23,043 nt of DNA, taken from DATGEP01 sp035310125. GTDB lineage: Bacteria > Chloroflexota > Ktedonobacteria > Ktedonobacterales > JADMIN01. The notes below the pieces were generated by a model. The model did not search any database. It had not been told where the DNA came from and was given only the letters and a program-made list of their open reading frames with translations. Below are positions 7,072 to 14,118 of the stretch, in pieces. The stretch spans positions 1 through 23,043 of the forward strand of contig DATGEP010000170.1 of the NCBI GenBank assembly GCA_035310125.1, read 5' to 3'. Position 1 is the first letter of the stretch. Every line of letters begins with the position of its first letter. Made by a program: the position numbers and the translations under genes.

Positions 7072-7842
7072 ATGCGCGACCGAACGCGCCGGCGCGTTCT
7101 CGCGGAGGCCAAGAGCCATCTCGCAAGTCCTGAGGAATTGCGCGAGGCCCCCAAGCGTGTCAAAGAGCTGGAGCAAGAGCTGCGTCAGCTTGAGCTGTCT
7201 CCTGAGGCGAAGCACGGCGAAGAGCGCGAGCATCGTTACTCGCGCCTCCTCCGCCTGCGCTCGCTCCGCGAAGAATTCCAGATGATTCGCCCGCTAGACG
7301 TGCCACGGCAGCCAAATAGCATACTGCTCACCGTCGTGATGTTCGTCGCTTCCTTCATGCTCTGCGCCACCTGCATCGTAGTCGTTTTCGCGGGTCTCCA
7401 GCTTGCCCACCAGACGCCCGACCCACAGGCGACCGCCAGCGGCTTCTGGTTCGATATGGAGCAGCAATCGTATCTCCAGCTGCAATCCACCTATCTCTCG
7501 CCTACCTTGCGTGTGCAATATGACCAGAATCAGTTTCTCTCAACTGCCAGCTACGCGGATTCAAGTTTTGGGAAAGTCACCAACGCGGTGCAGACGAAGC
7601 AAGCGGGTGACATGAACACGACGGCCATCTTCACCTATGTCGTCACGCGCAGCCTCAATAATCGCAGCATCAGCTACACCACAACGCTCGGACTGACGTT
7701 TCACGGGGGCACCTGGGGCGTGGATGACCTCGGCGCCGCTCTTGACCCCACAAAAGCCGGCATTCCAGCACCGGCGACTCCCATTCCGACCGATACGATA
7801 TCACCCAATGCGACACCGACCGATACTCCCACAGGCCCATAG
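7072..7842 (+). CDS. single-pass membrane protein: cytoplasmic coiled coil, exported domain, Thr/Pro-rich tail
   Basis: The 256-residue product has four visible parts. Residues 1-80 are strongly charged and rich in Glu, Arg and Leu with heptad-like spacing (RVKELEQELRQLELSPE), so probably a coiled coil. Residues about 84-112 form one membrane helix (ILLTVVMFVASFMLCATCIV). Residues about 117-225 are an exported alpha/beta domain with repeated SYLQLQSTYLSPTLRVQYDQ and TYVVTRSLNNRSISYTTTLG features, resembling small NTF2-like or DUF4878-like folds. The last 25 residues are a Thr/Pro-rich linker-like tail (PIPTDTISPNATPTDTPTGP). I do not recognise a named family. A start at GTG7036 is possible, but ATG7072 is preceded by AGGAGGAG at ideal distance and follows a strong promoter. 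The architecture is common for surface proteins in Chloroflexota. The function is unknown; a cell-envelope sensor or assembly role is a guess. Confidence 0.85.
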   Translation: MRDRTRRRVLAEAKSHLASPEELREAPKRVKELEQELRQLELSPEAKHGEEREHRYSRLLRLRSLREEFQMIRPLDVPRQPNSILLTVVMFVASFMLCATCIVVVFAGLQLAHQTPDPQATASGFWFDMEQQSYLQLQSTYLSPTLRVQYDQNQFLSTASYADSSFGKVTNAVQTKQAGDMNTTAIFTYVVTRSLNNRSISYTTTLGLTFHGGTWGVDDLGAALDPTKAGIPAPATPIPTDTISPNATPTDTPTGP

Positions 7843-8141
7843 CATGTCCGCATGCGCCAGACAGCAGGATGACGGGCCGACGGAAGGCGAGTGGTGAGTG
7901 GTGATACCGAATTTGTCTCGGTCATTGTTATTGCGCATCTGCATTAGCCTACTGCATTGGCGGCATGGGTAAGCATTCCTCCAACATCCTAGCATGACGG
8001 GTATGTTATGCTTTCACGCTCCTCTTGTCCGTCTCTTGGTTGTCTGCTACACTGCTGCTGACAAGCGAGAATGCATACGTGGATATCCTGCCGGTGTGGA
8101 TGAGCCGAGCTGACCATCGTGGGCAGAGGGGAACGTGTGAT
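7843..8141. other. 299-base intergenic region with short repeats
   Basis: No gene is seen. A small inverted repeat (GCATG, four bases, CATGC) follows the stop of the preceding gene. Two near-identical 10-mers, CTGCATTAGC (7939-7948) and CTGCATTGGC (7952-7961), repeat with a 13-base period. A candidate promoter for the next gene is at 8025-8053. Confidence 0.45.
8025..8053 (+). promoter_or_regulatory. candidate promoter for the tail-anchored unknown gene
   Basis: TTGTCC (8025-8030), a 17-base spacer, then TACACT (8048-8053). Each box matches the consensus in 4 of 6 positions. The start would be near 8060. It also argues that the TTG at 8025 is part of the promoter, not the start codon. Confidence 0.4.
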
Positions 8142-9017
8142 ATGGACCTGGTGGCTGTCACCGATATCGACGCTGCATTTGCGCAACTACGCGAACGCCT
8201 GACGCGAGGCGCCGAAGTTTTTGACGTCCGACTGCTGACACCGGAGGGCGCCGGCCCGGCCCGTGCGTTGTGGCACGAACGCGAGGGCATTTGGGCCATT
8301 CTGGAACCTGACGATGCCCAGAGCATGTACTGGTGCTCCTTCGGCACCACCAAGCCGACCTCTGGCGGGAACGTCTACTACGTCTGCATGGGCAATCTCT
8401 CGCGCAAGCGCGAGGCATGGAATACGGCAGGTGCCCTGGCCGCAGATCCCAAGACGCACGATCTCTATTACGTGCACAGCGGGCAGTTCGGGAAGAAGAC
8501 GCAGCAGTTTGCCGAACACTACCGCGGTATCAAAGCCAATGTCACCTGGCCGACCAACAAAGTCACGCCACGCTACGTGATCGGCAGGCTACGCGACAAG
8601 GAGTTCATTGGCGCGCTCGCCGCGTTCGTCAAGACCGCTGAAGGGGTCAAGACCGGCAAGCCAGCCTCGCTGGAGAGCTATTATCGCAATGCCATCATCG
8701 ATGGCGTGGAGGCGGCCATTGATCAGGCGCGGCTTCAACAGCCTAGTGGCGATCTCGGCCCAGTTGACATCCCGACCGGAGCCAGCGTCTCGCGAACGCG
8801 GCTCGCTCGGCTAGAGGACTTGCAGCGTTGGCTGCGTGATGATCCAGAGATGCTGCAGACGGCTGTAGACCTCATCGTTGGCAAGACGGAGCAGGACCGC
8901 CGCCGTCATCTCCTCCTGTCGGTGTGTGCTGCAGGGGCGTCCATCCTCATCGGCTGGCTTCTCTCGGCCGTGAGACCAGACACTTTCTTCCCCTACATCC
9001 TCCACGCCTTCCGCTAA
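8142..9017 (+). CDS. unrecognised protein with C-terminal membrane anchor
   Basis: The 291-residue product is not one I recognise. The ATG at 8142 has AGAGGGGAA upstream; a longer TTG start at 8025 would put unrelated residues in front and overlap the promoter. The soluble part begins with an AFAQLRERL helix, then a beta-rich block (GIWAILEPDDAQSMYWCSFG) and a compact GGNVYYVCMGNLSRKREAW motif. A second alternating part follows (DLYYVHSGQFGKKTQQFAEHY, then PRYVIGRL). Aromatic-rich strands alternating with basic helices suggest a nucleic-acid or nucleotide-binding fold, but that is a guess. Residues about 256-277 are a single hydrophobic helix (LLLSVCAAGASILIGWLLSA) near the C-terminus, followed by 14 residues, so it is probably tail-anchored with the main domain in the cytoplasm. 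No partner gene is close; the next gene starts 136 bases on. Confidence 0.85.
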   Translation: MDLVAVTDIDAAFAQLRERLTRGAEVFDVRLLTPEGAGPARALWHEREGIWAILEPDDAQSMYWCSFGTTKPTSGGNVYYVCMGNLSRKREAWNTAGALAADPKTHDLYYVHSGQFGKKTQQFAEHYRGIKANVTWPTNKVTPRYVIGRLRDKEFIGALAAFVKTAEGVKTGKPASLESYYRNAIIDGVEAAIDQARLQQPSGDLGPVDIPTGASVSRTRLARLEDLQRWLRDDPEMLQTAVDLIVGKTEQDRRRHLLLSVCAAGASILIGWLLSAVRPDTFFPYILHAFR

Positions 9018-9153
9018 TGGAGAAGCCGATTGGGCTGTGGGAATTCGTGGGGTTCGAGTGCAGCAAGGCCAATCTCCCATCATCCAGTCGGATTAGGTAT
9101 GAGTTGCGAGTGGCGGGCGGCACATTTTCTGCTCAGGAAGGGAGAGCGATGAA

Positions 9154-10137
9154 GTGGAGATGGCGCATATGCACACGACCGGTACTCCCCATGCAGGCGT
9201 TCACGATGCTCTCGATCAGCCAGTAAACGAAACCTCGCGCCGTCAATCGGCGCCTGTGCAGCTCGCCGTTCGGCGCGCGTCGCTCGCGGCTGCGGCGCGG
9301 CTGATGAACGGCGTAAGCTGGGGCTTGCGGCTGCTTCCGGGTCCACTGCGCTACCTGCCGGCGGACTGCGTGACGTTGCCGGTTTCCTATCTGCTGGCTG
9401 GCAAGCTGCGTATCGCACGGCGAAACTATGCCACCGCGCTTGGTCTGGATGTCGCCGCGCCAGCGACTCACCGGCTTGCCCGGCAGAGTATCCGCAACTA
9501 CGGCCGGATGGCGATTGATTTCCTGGCGGCGCGCACGGCGACCAGCGCGGAGCTGGCCAAACGCATGGCGACTATCGGCATTGAGCACTACACCGACGCC
9601 CTTGGCGACAACCGCGGCGTGATCCTCGCGCTGCCCCATCTCGGAAGCTGGGATATCGCCGCCGTCCTCGCGGACGTGTACGCCGCGAAGCTCACCATCG
9701 TGACGGAGAGCGATTGGGCGACAGAGCTGGTGGCGGGCGCCCGTGTCGGCCACGGCGTGACGCTGGTTCCGCGTGACCACTCGCTACGCGCCCTCTTTCG
9801 TGCGCTGGCGCGTAAAGAAGCTGTCGTGTTGCTGGCGGATATCGCGAACGCGGGCGTGCAGACGATTGATGTGCCGTTCTTCGGCAAGCCAGCGCCTTTC
9901 CCGGTGGGACCGGCGCGACTCGCCGTGCGCACGCGCGCCCCCATCGTCGTAGTCGCTTGCGTGCGACGTCCGGATCGGACGTATCTCATGGAGGCGCAAC
10001 CGCCAGTGCGGGCTGATCCGACCCACTCCGAGGACGAGAATGTAGCGGCGCTGACGGCGGCGATGGCGGCGGGCTTCGCGCGCAGCATCGTGGCGCACCC
10101 GGAGCACTGGTATCCCTATCATCCGGTATGGTCGTAG
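9154..10137 (+). CDS. LpxL/HtrB-type lysophospholipid acyltransferase
   Basis: The 327-residue product belongs to the lauroyl/myristoyl acyltransferase family, which moves an acyl chain onto a lipid acceptor at the inner face of the membrane. The H-x4-D catalytic motif is present (LPHLGSWDIA), preceded by RNYGRMAIDFL and a GVILALPHLG strand. Later family features include LVPRDHSLRALFRALARKEAVVLLADI, PVPFFGKPAPFP-like and PARLAVRTRAPIVVV segments, and a closing HPEHWYPYHPVW that matches the usual HPEQWxWxHrRW end. In a lineage without lipopolysaccharide the closest role would be phosphatidylinositol-mannoside-like or glycolipid acylation (PatA type). Possible starts are GTG9154, ATG9160 and ATG9169; GGGAGAG favours the first. 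It converges on plsY, so two acyltransferases meet here, but they are not co-transcribed. Confidence 0.88.
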   Translation: MEMAHMHTTGTPHAGVHDALDQPVNETSRRQSAPVQLAVRRASLAAAARLMNGVSWGLRLLPGPLRYLPADCVTLPVSYLLAGKLRIARRNYATALGLDVAAPATHRLARQSIRNYGRMAIDFLAARTATSAELAKRMATIGIEHYTDALGDNRGVILALPHLGSWDIAAVLADVYAAKLTIVTESDWATELVAGARVGHGVTLVPRDHSLRALFRALARKEAVVLLADIANAGVQTIDVPFFGKPAPFPVGPARLAVRTRAPIVVVACVRRPDRTYLMEAQPPVRADPTHSEDENVAALTAAMAAGFARSIVAHPEHWYPYHPVWS

Positions 10138-10199
10138 GCGGGCGTATGTGCTCGAATTTCCGCGAAGGAATCAGGGGGAAATTGGGCGGGTTGGTGGGA

Positions 10200-10219
10200 C
10201 TGTACATGCCTGCGTACAG
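10200..10219. repeat. short inverted repeat in the convergent intergenic gap
   Basis: CTGTAC (10200-10205) and GTACAG (10214-10219) are exact reverse complements around 8 bases. It lies between two convergent genes (10138-10312), where a bidirectional terminator would be expected. The arms are short, not GC-rich, and have no T-run, so its role is unclear. Confidence 0.3.
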
Positions 10220-10312
10220 TGTACCAAGCGCGGCGGCGTGGAGCGGTCTGGAGTCGTTGCCAGTGTAGTGATGGCCTCTCTGTCGCCGTCCTCGCTACCC
10301 GTTGCGGGCGCA

Positions 10313-11098
10313 TCATGTACTGGTGTTGCGATCATAGAGCAAGCGATACAGCCATGCTTGCCGATGGACCGCCGGTCCATCTGTCGCGTCATCTGGTAGC
10401 GGTGCCGTCAGACGGCGTACCATAACGACAGCAGAAAGCAAGGTCGGCGCCAGGAGTACCCGCGGCCGGAATCCACGCCGAGCGCCCACGAGCAAGGGCA
10501 GCGCGACGGCGCTGATGAAACATCCGAGCGGGACGGATTTCGAGCGGATGGGAAGCGGGGCCAGGCGCAGGAGGTGCGGGGCGACGCGCCAGAGGGATCC
10601 GCCAATCATAGGTAGCAGCGCGCCGGCCCACGCGCCGCGATCCATCGCCGCGCCCGCGCCGACATACGCGCTGATGCCGCGCCCGCCAGAGAAGCGCAGG
10701 AAGAGCGGCCAGCACTGGCCCGCGGCGCCGCAGACGCCGGCCAGCTCCGCGACAGCTCGTGAGCGTCCCAGCCGCCGGCTCACGAGAATCGGCGCCAGTC
10801 CCTTCGATGCGTCGAAGAGCCAGCCCGCGAGCGCCCGCGCCGGCCCGCCTGATGCCATCAGGTTCGTGGCGCCCACGTTGCCGGAGCCGGTACGCTTGAG
10901 ATCCACCTGGCGGCGGCGGGCGAGCACGTAGACCAGCGGCAGCGATCCGTAGAGATAGGCTCCGGCGCACACGGCAATATCGAGCGCGGCATTGGGGAGC
11001 CTTCCCGCGACCGGAGCCGCTCGCGAGCGCGGGCTGGCCGCCGCCCTGCCGCGACAAGCTCGCGGTGTCGCGGAGGAGACACTCTTGTCAACCGTCAT
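10313..11098 (-). CDS. plsY: glycerol-3-phosphate acyltransferase PlsY
   Basis: PlsY uses acyl-phosphate to acylate position 1 of glycerol-3-phosphate, the first step of phospholipid synthesis, and is an integral membrane enzyme. The 261-residue product shows AYLYGSLPLVYVLAR, then the first substrate motif LKRTGSGNVGATNL, DASKGLAP for the second, and FLRFSGGRGISAYVGA for the third (GGRG). Several hydrophobic helices run through the protein, including a very hydrophobic stretch around PLGCFISAVALPLLVGA. An upstream in-frame extension to 11407 would overlap DegV in another frame and reads as shadow. The ATG at 11098 has GAGGAAC at the right distance, and it overlaps the DegV stop by 11 bases. 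The C-terminal 30 residues are longer and more polar than usual. The overlap suggests coupled translation with a fatty-acid-binding protein. Confidence 0.9.
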   Translation of the reverse strand: MTVDKSVSSATPRACRGRAAASPRSRAAPVAGRLPNAALDIAVCAGAYLYGSLPLVYVLARRRQVDLKRTGSGNVGATNLMASGGPARALAGWLFDASKGLAPILVSRRLGRSRAVAELAGVCGAAGQCWPLFLRFSGGRGISAYVGAGAAMDRGAWAGALLPMIGGSLWRVAPHLLRLAPLPIRSKSVPLGCFISAVALPLLVGARRGFRPRVLLAPTLLSAVVMVRRLTAPLPDDATDGPAVHRQAWLYRLLYDRNTST

Positions 11099-12011
11099 TA
11101 TTGTGTTCCTCGGGGTGGAAGGCGACGCCAAGCAGGCCAGGACCGCAGTAGCCGCCCATAACGGGCGTGAATTCCGTCGTGTAGAGCTCAACGCAATCAA
11201 AGGCATCGCGCACCCGCGCCTCGAAGCGCGCCGCCTCCTCGGCAGCCTGCGCGTGCTGGACGGCGACGCGCAGGCGCGCGCCGTCGGGAGCCATCCGCCG
11301 CATCTGCTCGAAAAGCTCCATGATCGAGCGGCTGCGCGTGCGCACACGGGCGATAGGATGAATATCGCCGTTGGAGATTTGGATGATCGGCTTGATGGCC
11401 AGGACACCGCCCAGGAACGCCGCCACCTGCGGAATACGCGAGGTCTTGGCGAGGTATTCCAGCGTATCCAGCGTGACGATCATACGCACACTCCGGCTCA
11501 CCGCTTCGGCGACCCTGATGACTTCCTCGATGGAACACTCTCGCTCGGCGGCCCGCGCGGCGGCCAGCGCCACGAAGCCCTGGCCCATGCCAGCGGAGAG
11601 CGAATCCACGATGGTGACGGGCGTGTTGGGCAGCATCTCCGGCGCAAGCTCGCATGCCAGGCGCGCCGACCGCTGGAGGGTGCTGATCTTGCTGTCCACC
11701 GTCACGCAGACAATCGCTGCGGCGGTCTCCGCGGCATCCCGCCAGGCCTTCACATATTCGCCTGGGGAGGGGGGCGACGTCTTTGGCGGCGTGCGTGTCT
11801 CAATCAGCTTGCGGTAGAACTGCGCTCGTGTCAGGTCTACGCCGTCCAGATAGGTCTCGTTGCCGAAGGTGTATGGGATGGGCAGAATACCAATGCCGTA
11901 GCGCCGCACCAGCTCATCCGGCAGGCAGCAGGTGCTCTCGGTGACAATCGCCACGGGTCGCGTCCGCGTGCGCTCGTGCCCGGATGAAGTAGTGCGAGCG
12001 GTGATGCTCAT
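11088..12011 (-). CDS. DegV family fatty-acid-binding protein (FakB type)
   Basis: DegV/FakB proteins bind one fatty acid and present it to the kinase FakA, which makes acyl-phosphate. The 307-residue product has the family opening VAIVTESTCCLPDELVRRYGI, then GILPIPYTFGNETYLDGVDL, TPPKTSPPSPGEYVKAWRDA with the conserved TSQPS-like loop, and VDSLSAGMGQGFVALAAA, where Ser and Met line the ligand pocket. Then come ERCSIEEVIR-like helices, TLEYLAKTSRIPQVAAFLGG and LAIKPIIQISNGDIHPIARVRT. The C-terminal part carries RVAVQHAQAAEEAARF. GGGAGG precedes the ATG. The start overlaps the reductase stop by four bases (ATGA), and its own end overlaps plsY. FakA itself is not in the window. No fatty-acid specificity can be read from the sequence. 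Confidence 0.9.
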   Translation of the reverse strand: MSITARTTSSGHERTRTRPVAIVTESTCCLPDELVRRYGIGILPIPYTFGNETYLDGVDLTRAQFYRKLIETRTPPKTSPPSPGEYVKAWRDAAETAAAIVCVTVDSKISTLQRSARLACELAPEMLPNTPVTIVDSLSAGMGQGFVALAAARAAERECSIEEVIRVAEAVSRSVRMIVTLDTLEYLAKTSRIPQVAAFLGGVLAIKPIIQISNGDIHPIARVRTRSRSIMELFEQMRRMAPDGARLRVAVQHAQAAEEAARFEARVRDAFDCVELYTTEFTPVMGGYCGPGLLGVAFHPEEHNNDG

Positions 12012-13099
12012 TGCGATCCTCCCAGCGGAGTGGCGCGATCTGGTCCCAACCTACCAGGAGGTATCAGGTCTTCGACGTCTCGAAAGACGTGCGTCCGCTC
12101 AGCCTCGCGCACCATCTCCACCACCCGAGAGTTGAACGGGGTGGGGATATCCAATATGCGGCCCAGCCGCACAATCTCGCCATTCAAATACGCAATCTCG
12201 CTTGGTCTGCCGCGCTGAATGCTCTGCCATGTCGAGCCGCGCACGGCGATGCGGTTCAACCGGCTGCGGCTCGCCGCCGTGAGCACGCGCCGGGCCAGCG
12301 GCTCTGGGGAGACGGCAAGCATGGTCGTCATCGTGCTTTGCAAGAGCGCGACCAGCGAGGCATTGGGATCCTGGCGCAACGCGGCTGGCGATACGCCGTA
12401 GAGACCGTGATCCAGCCGGGCGCCCGTCGCCCGCGCTACGCGATAGCCCTCTTGCAGCGTCCGCACCGCCAGCCGCGCGCCAGCCGGCGTCCGCACCAGC
12501 TCTGGCTGGAGCAGGCCCGTGGCGGCGCTGAGGCCATTCATGAGGTTGTAGATCAGCTTGCTCCAGCGCGTGCGCATCAGATGGCGCGACACATACGTTG
12601 GCAGACCGCCGCGCAGCACGGAAACGACCTGGCGCGTCCGCGGGCGAATTGAGCCGAACGGCTCGCCCGCGATGAGCCAGCCGTCGAACTGAACTGAGAT
12701 TTCGCCGGGTTGCAGGTAGCTCACCGCGCACATCACGACGGCGCCCAGGATGGTATCACGGCCCAGCACTTCGGCGGCGATGTGGTCGCCGCGCACGCCG
12801 TTCTGCATTGCTACGACCGGAACGCCCTCGACGTAGCGTTTGATCTCATGGCAGGCGGCAGCAACGTCCTGCGTCTTCATAGTCAGCAGCGCCAGATCGG
12901 GCCGTTCCTCCAGCGCCGTCGTGGCACGCGGGTAGTAGCGCCGCTCGCCACCGGACGCATCGCGCACCAGCAGCCCGTCGCGATTGATGGCGTCCACCTG
13001 CTCGGCGCGCCCGACGAGGAGCATATCGTGCCCGGCGCCGCCCAAACGAGCGGCGAGAAAGCAGCCGATAGCGCCCGCTCCGACAATCGCGACCCGCAT
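12008..13099 (-). CDS. ketopantoate reductase-like NAD(P)H dehydrogenase (ApbA/PanE family)
   Basis: PanE reduces 2-dehydropantoate to pantoate with NADPH, and relatives reduce other 2-oxo compounds. The 363-residue product opens with the Rossmann motif VAIVGAGAIGCFLAARLGGAGH. It then has MKTQDVAAA, VVAMQNGVRG with the conserved Asn, and TRWSKLIYNLMNGLSAATGL, in which Lys and two Asn form the active-site helix. The second Asn is seven residues after the Lys, as in the KLxxNLxNA subgroup, not eight as in E. coli PanE. That, and its length of about 60 residues beyond E. coli PanE, make true pantoate synthesis doubtful. ATG13099, preceded by GGAAGGGAGGGG, is preferred over GTG13117. It lies between a prenyltransferase and FakB with almost no spacing, so a lipid-pathway ketone reduction is likely but unproven. 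Confidence 0.87.
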   Translation of the reverse strand: MRVAIVGAGAIGCFLAARLGGAGHDMLLVGRAEQVDAINRDGLLVRDASGGERRYYPRATTALEERPDLALLTMKTQDVAAACHEIKRYVEGVPVVAMQNGVRGDHIAAEVLGRDTILGAVVMCAVSYLQPGEISVQFDGWLIAGEPFGSIRPRTRQVVSVLRGGLPTYVSRHLMRTRWSKLIYNLMNGLSAATGLLQPELVRTPAGARLAVRTLQEGYRVARATGARLDHGLYGVSPAALRQDPNASLVALLQSTMTTMLAVSPEPLARRVLTAASRSRLNRIAVRGSTWQSIQRGRPSEIAYLNGEIVRLGRILDIPTPFNSRVVEMVREAERTHVFRDVEDLIPPGRLGPDRATPLGGSQ

Positions 13100-13116
13100 G
13101 ATACCCCTCCCTTCCA

Positions 13117-14118
13117 CTACTGGTGCGACAGGCCGCCTTCGAGATAAGCTGGTGGGATCCGCTGCTGCTCGTAACGGTCGCGAAGCAGCGCCTGAAAGAC
13201 GAGGCTGGCGACCAGCGCCGCGACCAGTATGCCGAGCGCGGCGGGGGCGGGCGCATAGACGGCGATGAACGCGCTGACGAGGATCAGCCGCTCCGCGATG
13301 AGGTATTTATGCGCGGCGAGCGCATGCTTCCGCGAGACCGTGGCGCGCGTGAGCCACAGCGGCACGTAGACATACACCGCCAGCAGCACGGCGACGGCGA
13401 AGAGCGTAGCGCCGAGCAGCGACGGACGCAGCGCTGCCATAAGCGCCGCGCCAAGGATGATCCAGGTGAGCGCGAGGCCGCAGGCAATATCCACGGCGAG
13501 CGCCAGGCCATAGACCGTGGGTACCGTGTGGTAGCCGGCGGCGCGGTCGCCTTCGATATCGCGGATGGCGCCGACGAGATTGGTCGCGGAGTCGTGAAAG
13601 AAGACCAGCGCGCAGAGCATCAGCACCGTCGTCGTGAAGATGGCGCCACCGGCCAGCGCGCCGAACAGCACCGCGCAGATGCCCAGGATGCCCCGGTCGA
13701 GATTGCCGAGGATCGCGCGGTTCTTGAATGTCTTGGAGTAGGCGATACCCAACGCCGTCGTGAGCGCCGCCAGTCCCAGATTCGCCGGTCCCAGGATGAG
13801 GGCGCAGATGTAGCCGGCGCAGATGAGGCCGATCATGGTGAGCCGCGCCTCGCGGGCGGAGACGCGACCCGATGGCACGGGACGCGCGGGCTTGGCCACC
13901 GCGTCCAAATTTCGGTCGTAGTAGTCGCCGGCATAGAGGCCAGCTTCCCAGCCGCACATCGTGACGAGCGCCGCCAACGCCGTGCGCCAGACGGCGACGT
14001 GCCCTGCGGAGGCAAGCTCCGCACCGGCAATCGCCAGCAGGCCGGAGTGAAACATCGTGTATGGGCGCATCATCTCCACATGCGCGAGCGCCTTGCGTCG
14101 CAGCTTAGCGATTTCCAT
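13117..14118 (-). CDS. UbiA family prenyltransferase
   Basis: UbiA enzymes are membrane proteins that move a prenyl group from a diphosphate donor to an aromatic or glycerol-phosphate acceptor. This 333-residue protein has many hydrophobic helices and both aspartate motifs. The first is GDYYDRNLDAVAKPARPVPS, with D65, D68 and D72, where the usual Asn before the first Asp is Gly. The second is RDIEGDRAAGYHTVPTVYG, with D187 and D191. PxRPxPSGR and GDRxxGxxTxP resemble the groups that make archaeal-type glycerol ethers or chlorophyll, more than UbiA or MenA proper. That is a motif impression, not a tree. The ATG at 14118 overlaps the cyclase stop by 14 bases, and the reductase follows 17 bases after its end. 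The donor is expected to come from the upstream synthase and cyclase; the acceptor is unknown. Confidence 0.9.
   Translation of the reverse strand: MEIAKLRRKALAHVEMMRPYTMFHSGLLAIAGAELASAGHVAVWRTALAALVTMCGWEAGLYAGDYYDRNLDAVAKPARPVPSGRVSAREARLTMIGLICAGYICALILGPANLGLAALTTALGIAYSKTFKNRAILGNLDRGILGICAVLFGALAGGAIFTTTVLMLCALVFFHDSATNLVGAIRDIEGDRAAGYHTVPTVYGLALAVDIACGLALTWIILGAALMAALRPSLLGATLFAVAVLLAVYVYVPLWLTRATVSRKHALAAHKYLIAERLILVSAFIAVYAPAPAALGILVAALVASLVFQALLRDRYEQQRIPPAYLEGGLSHQ

Noticed and set aside
8025..8141. Longer form of the tail-anchored protein starting at TTG8025
   Set aside because: The TTG is part of a promoter candidate with 17-base spacing, and ATG8142 has a good ribosome site.
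9045..9070. GGTTCGAGT, possible tRNA 3' end
   Set aside because: The flanking bases do not form a T-stem and no acceptor or anticodon arm fits.
11099..11407. N-terminal extension of PlsY
   Set aside because: It overlaps the DegV coding sequence in another frame and has Arg/Ser-rich shadow composition; ATG11098 has a ribosome site and the family N-terminus follows.
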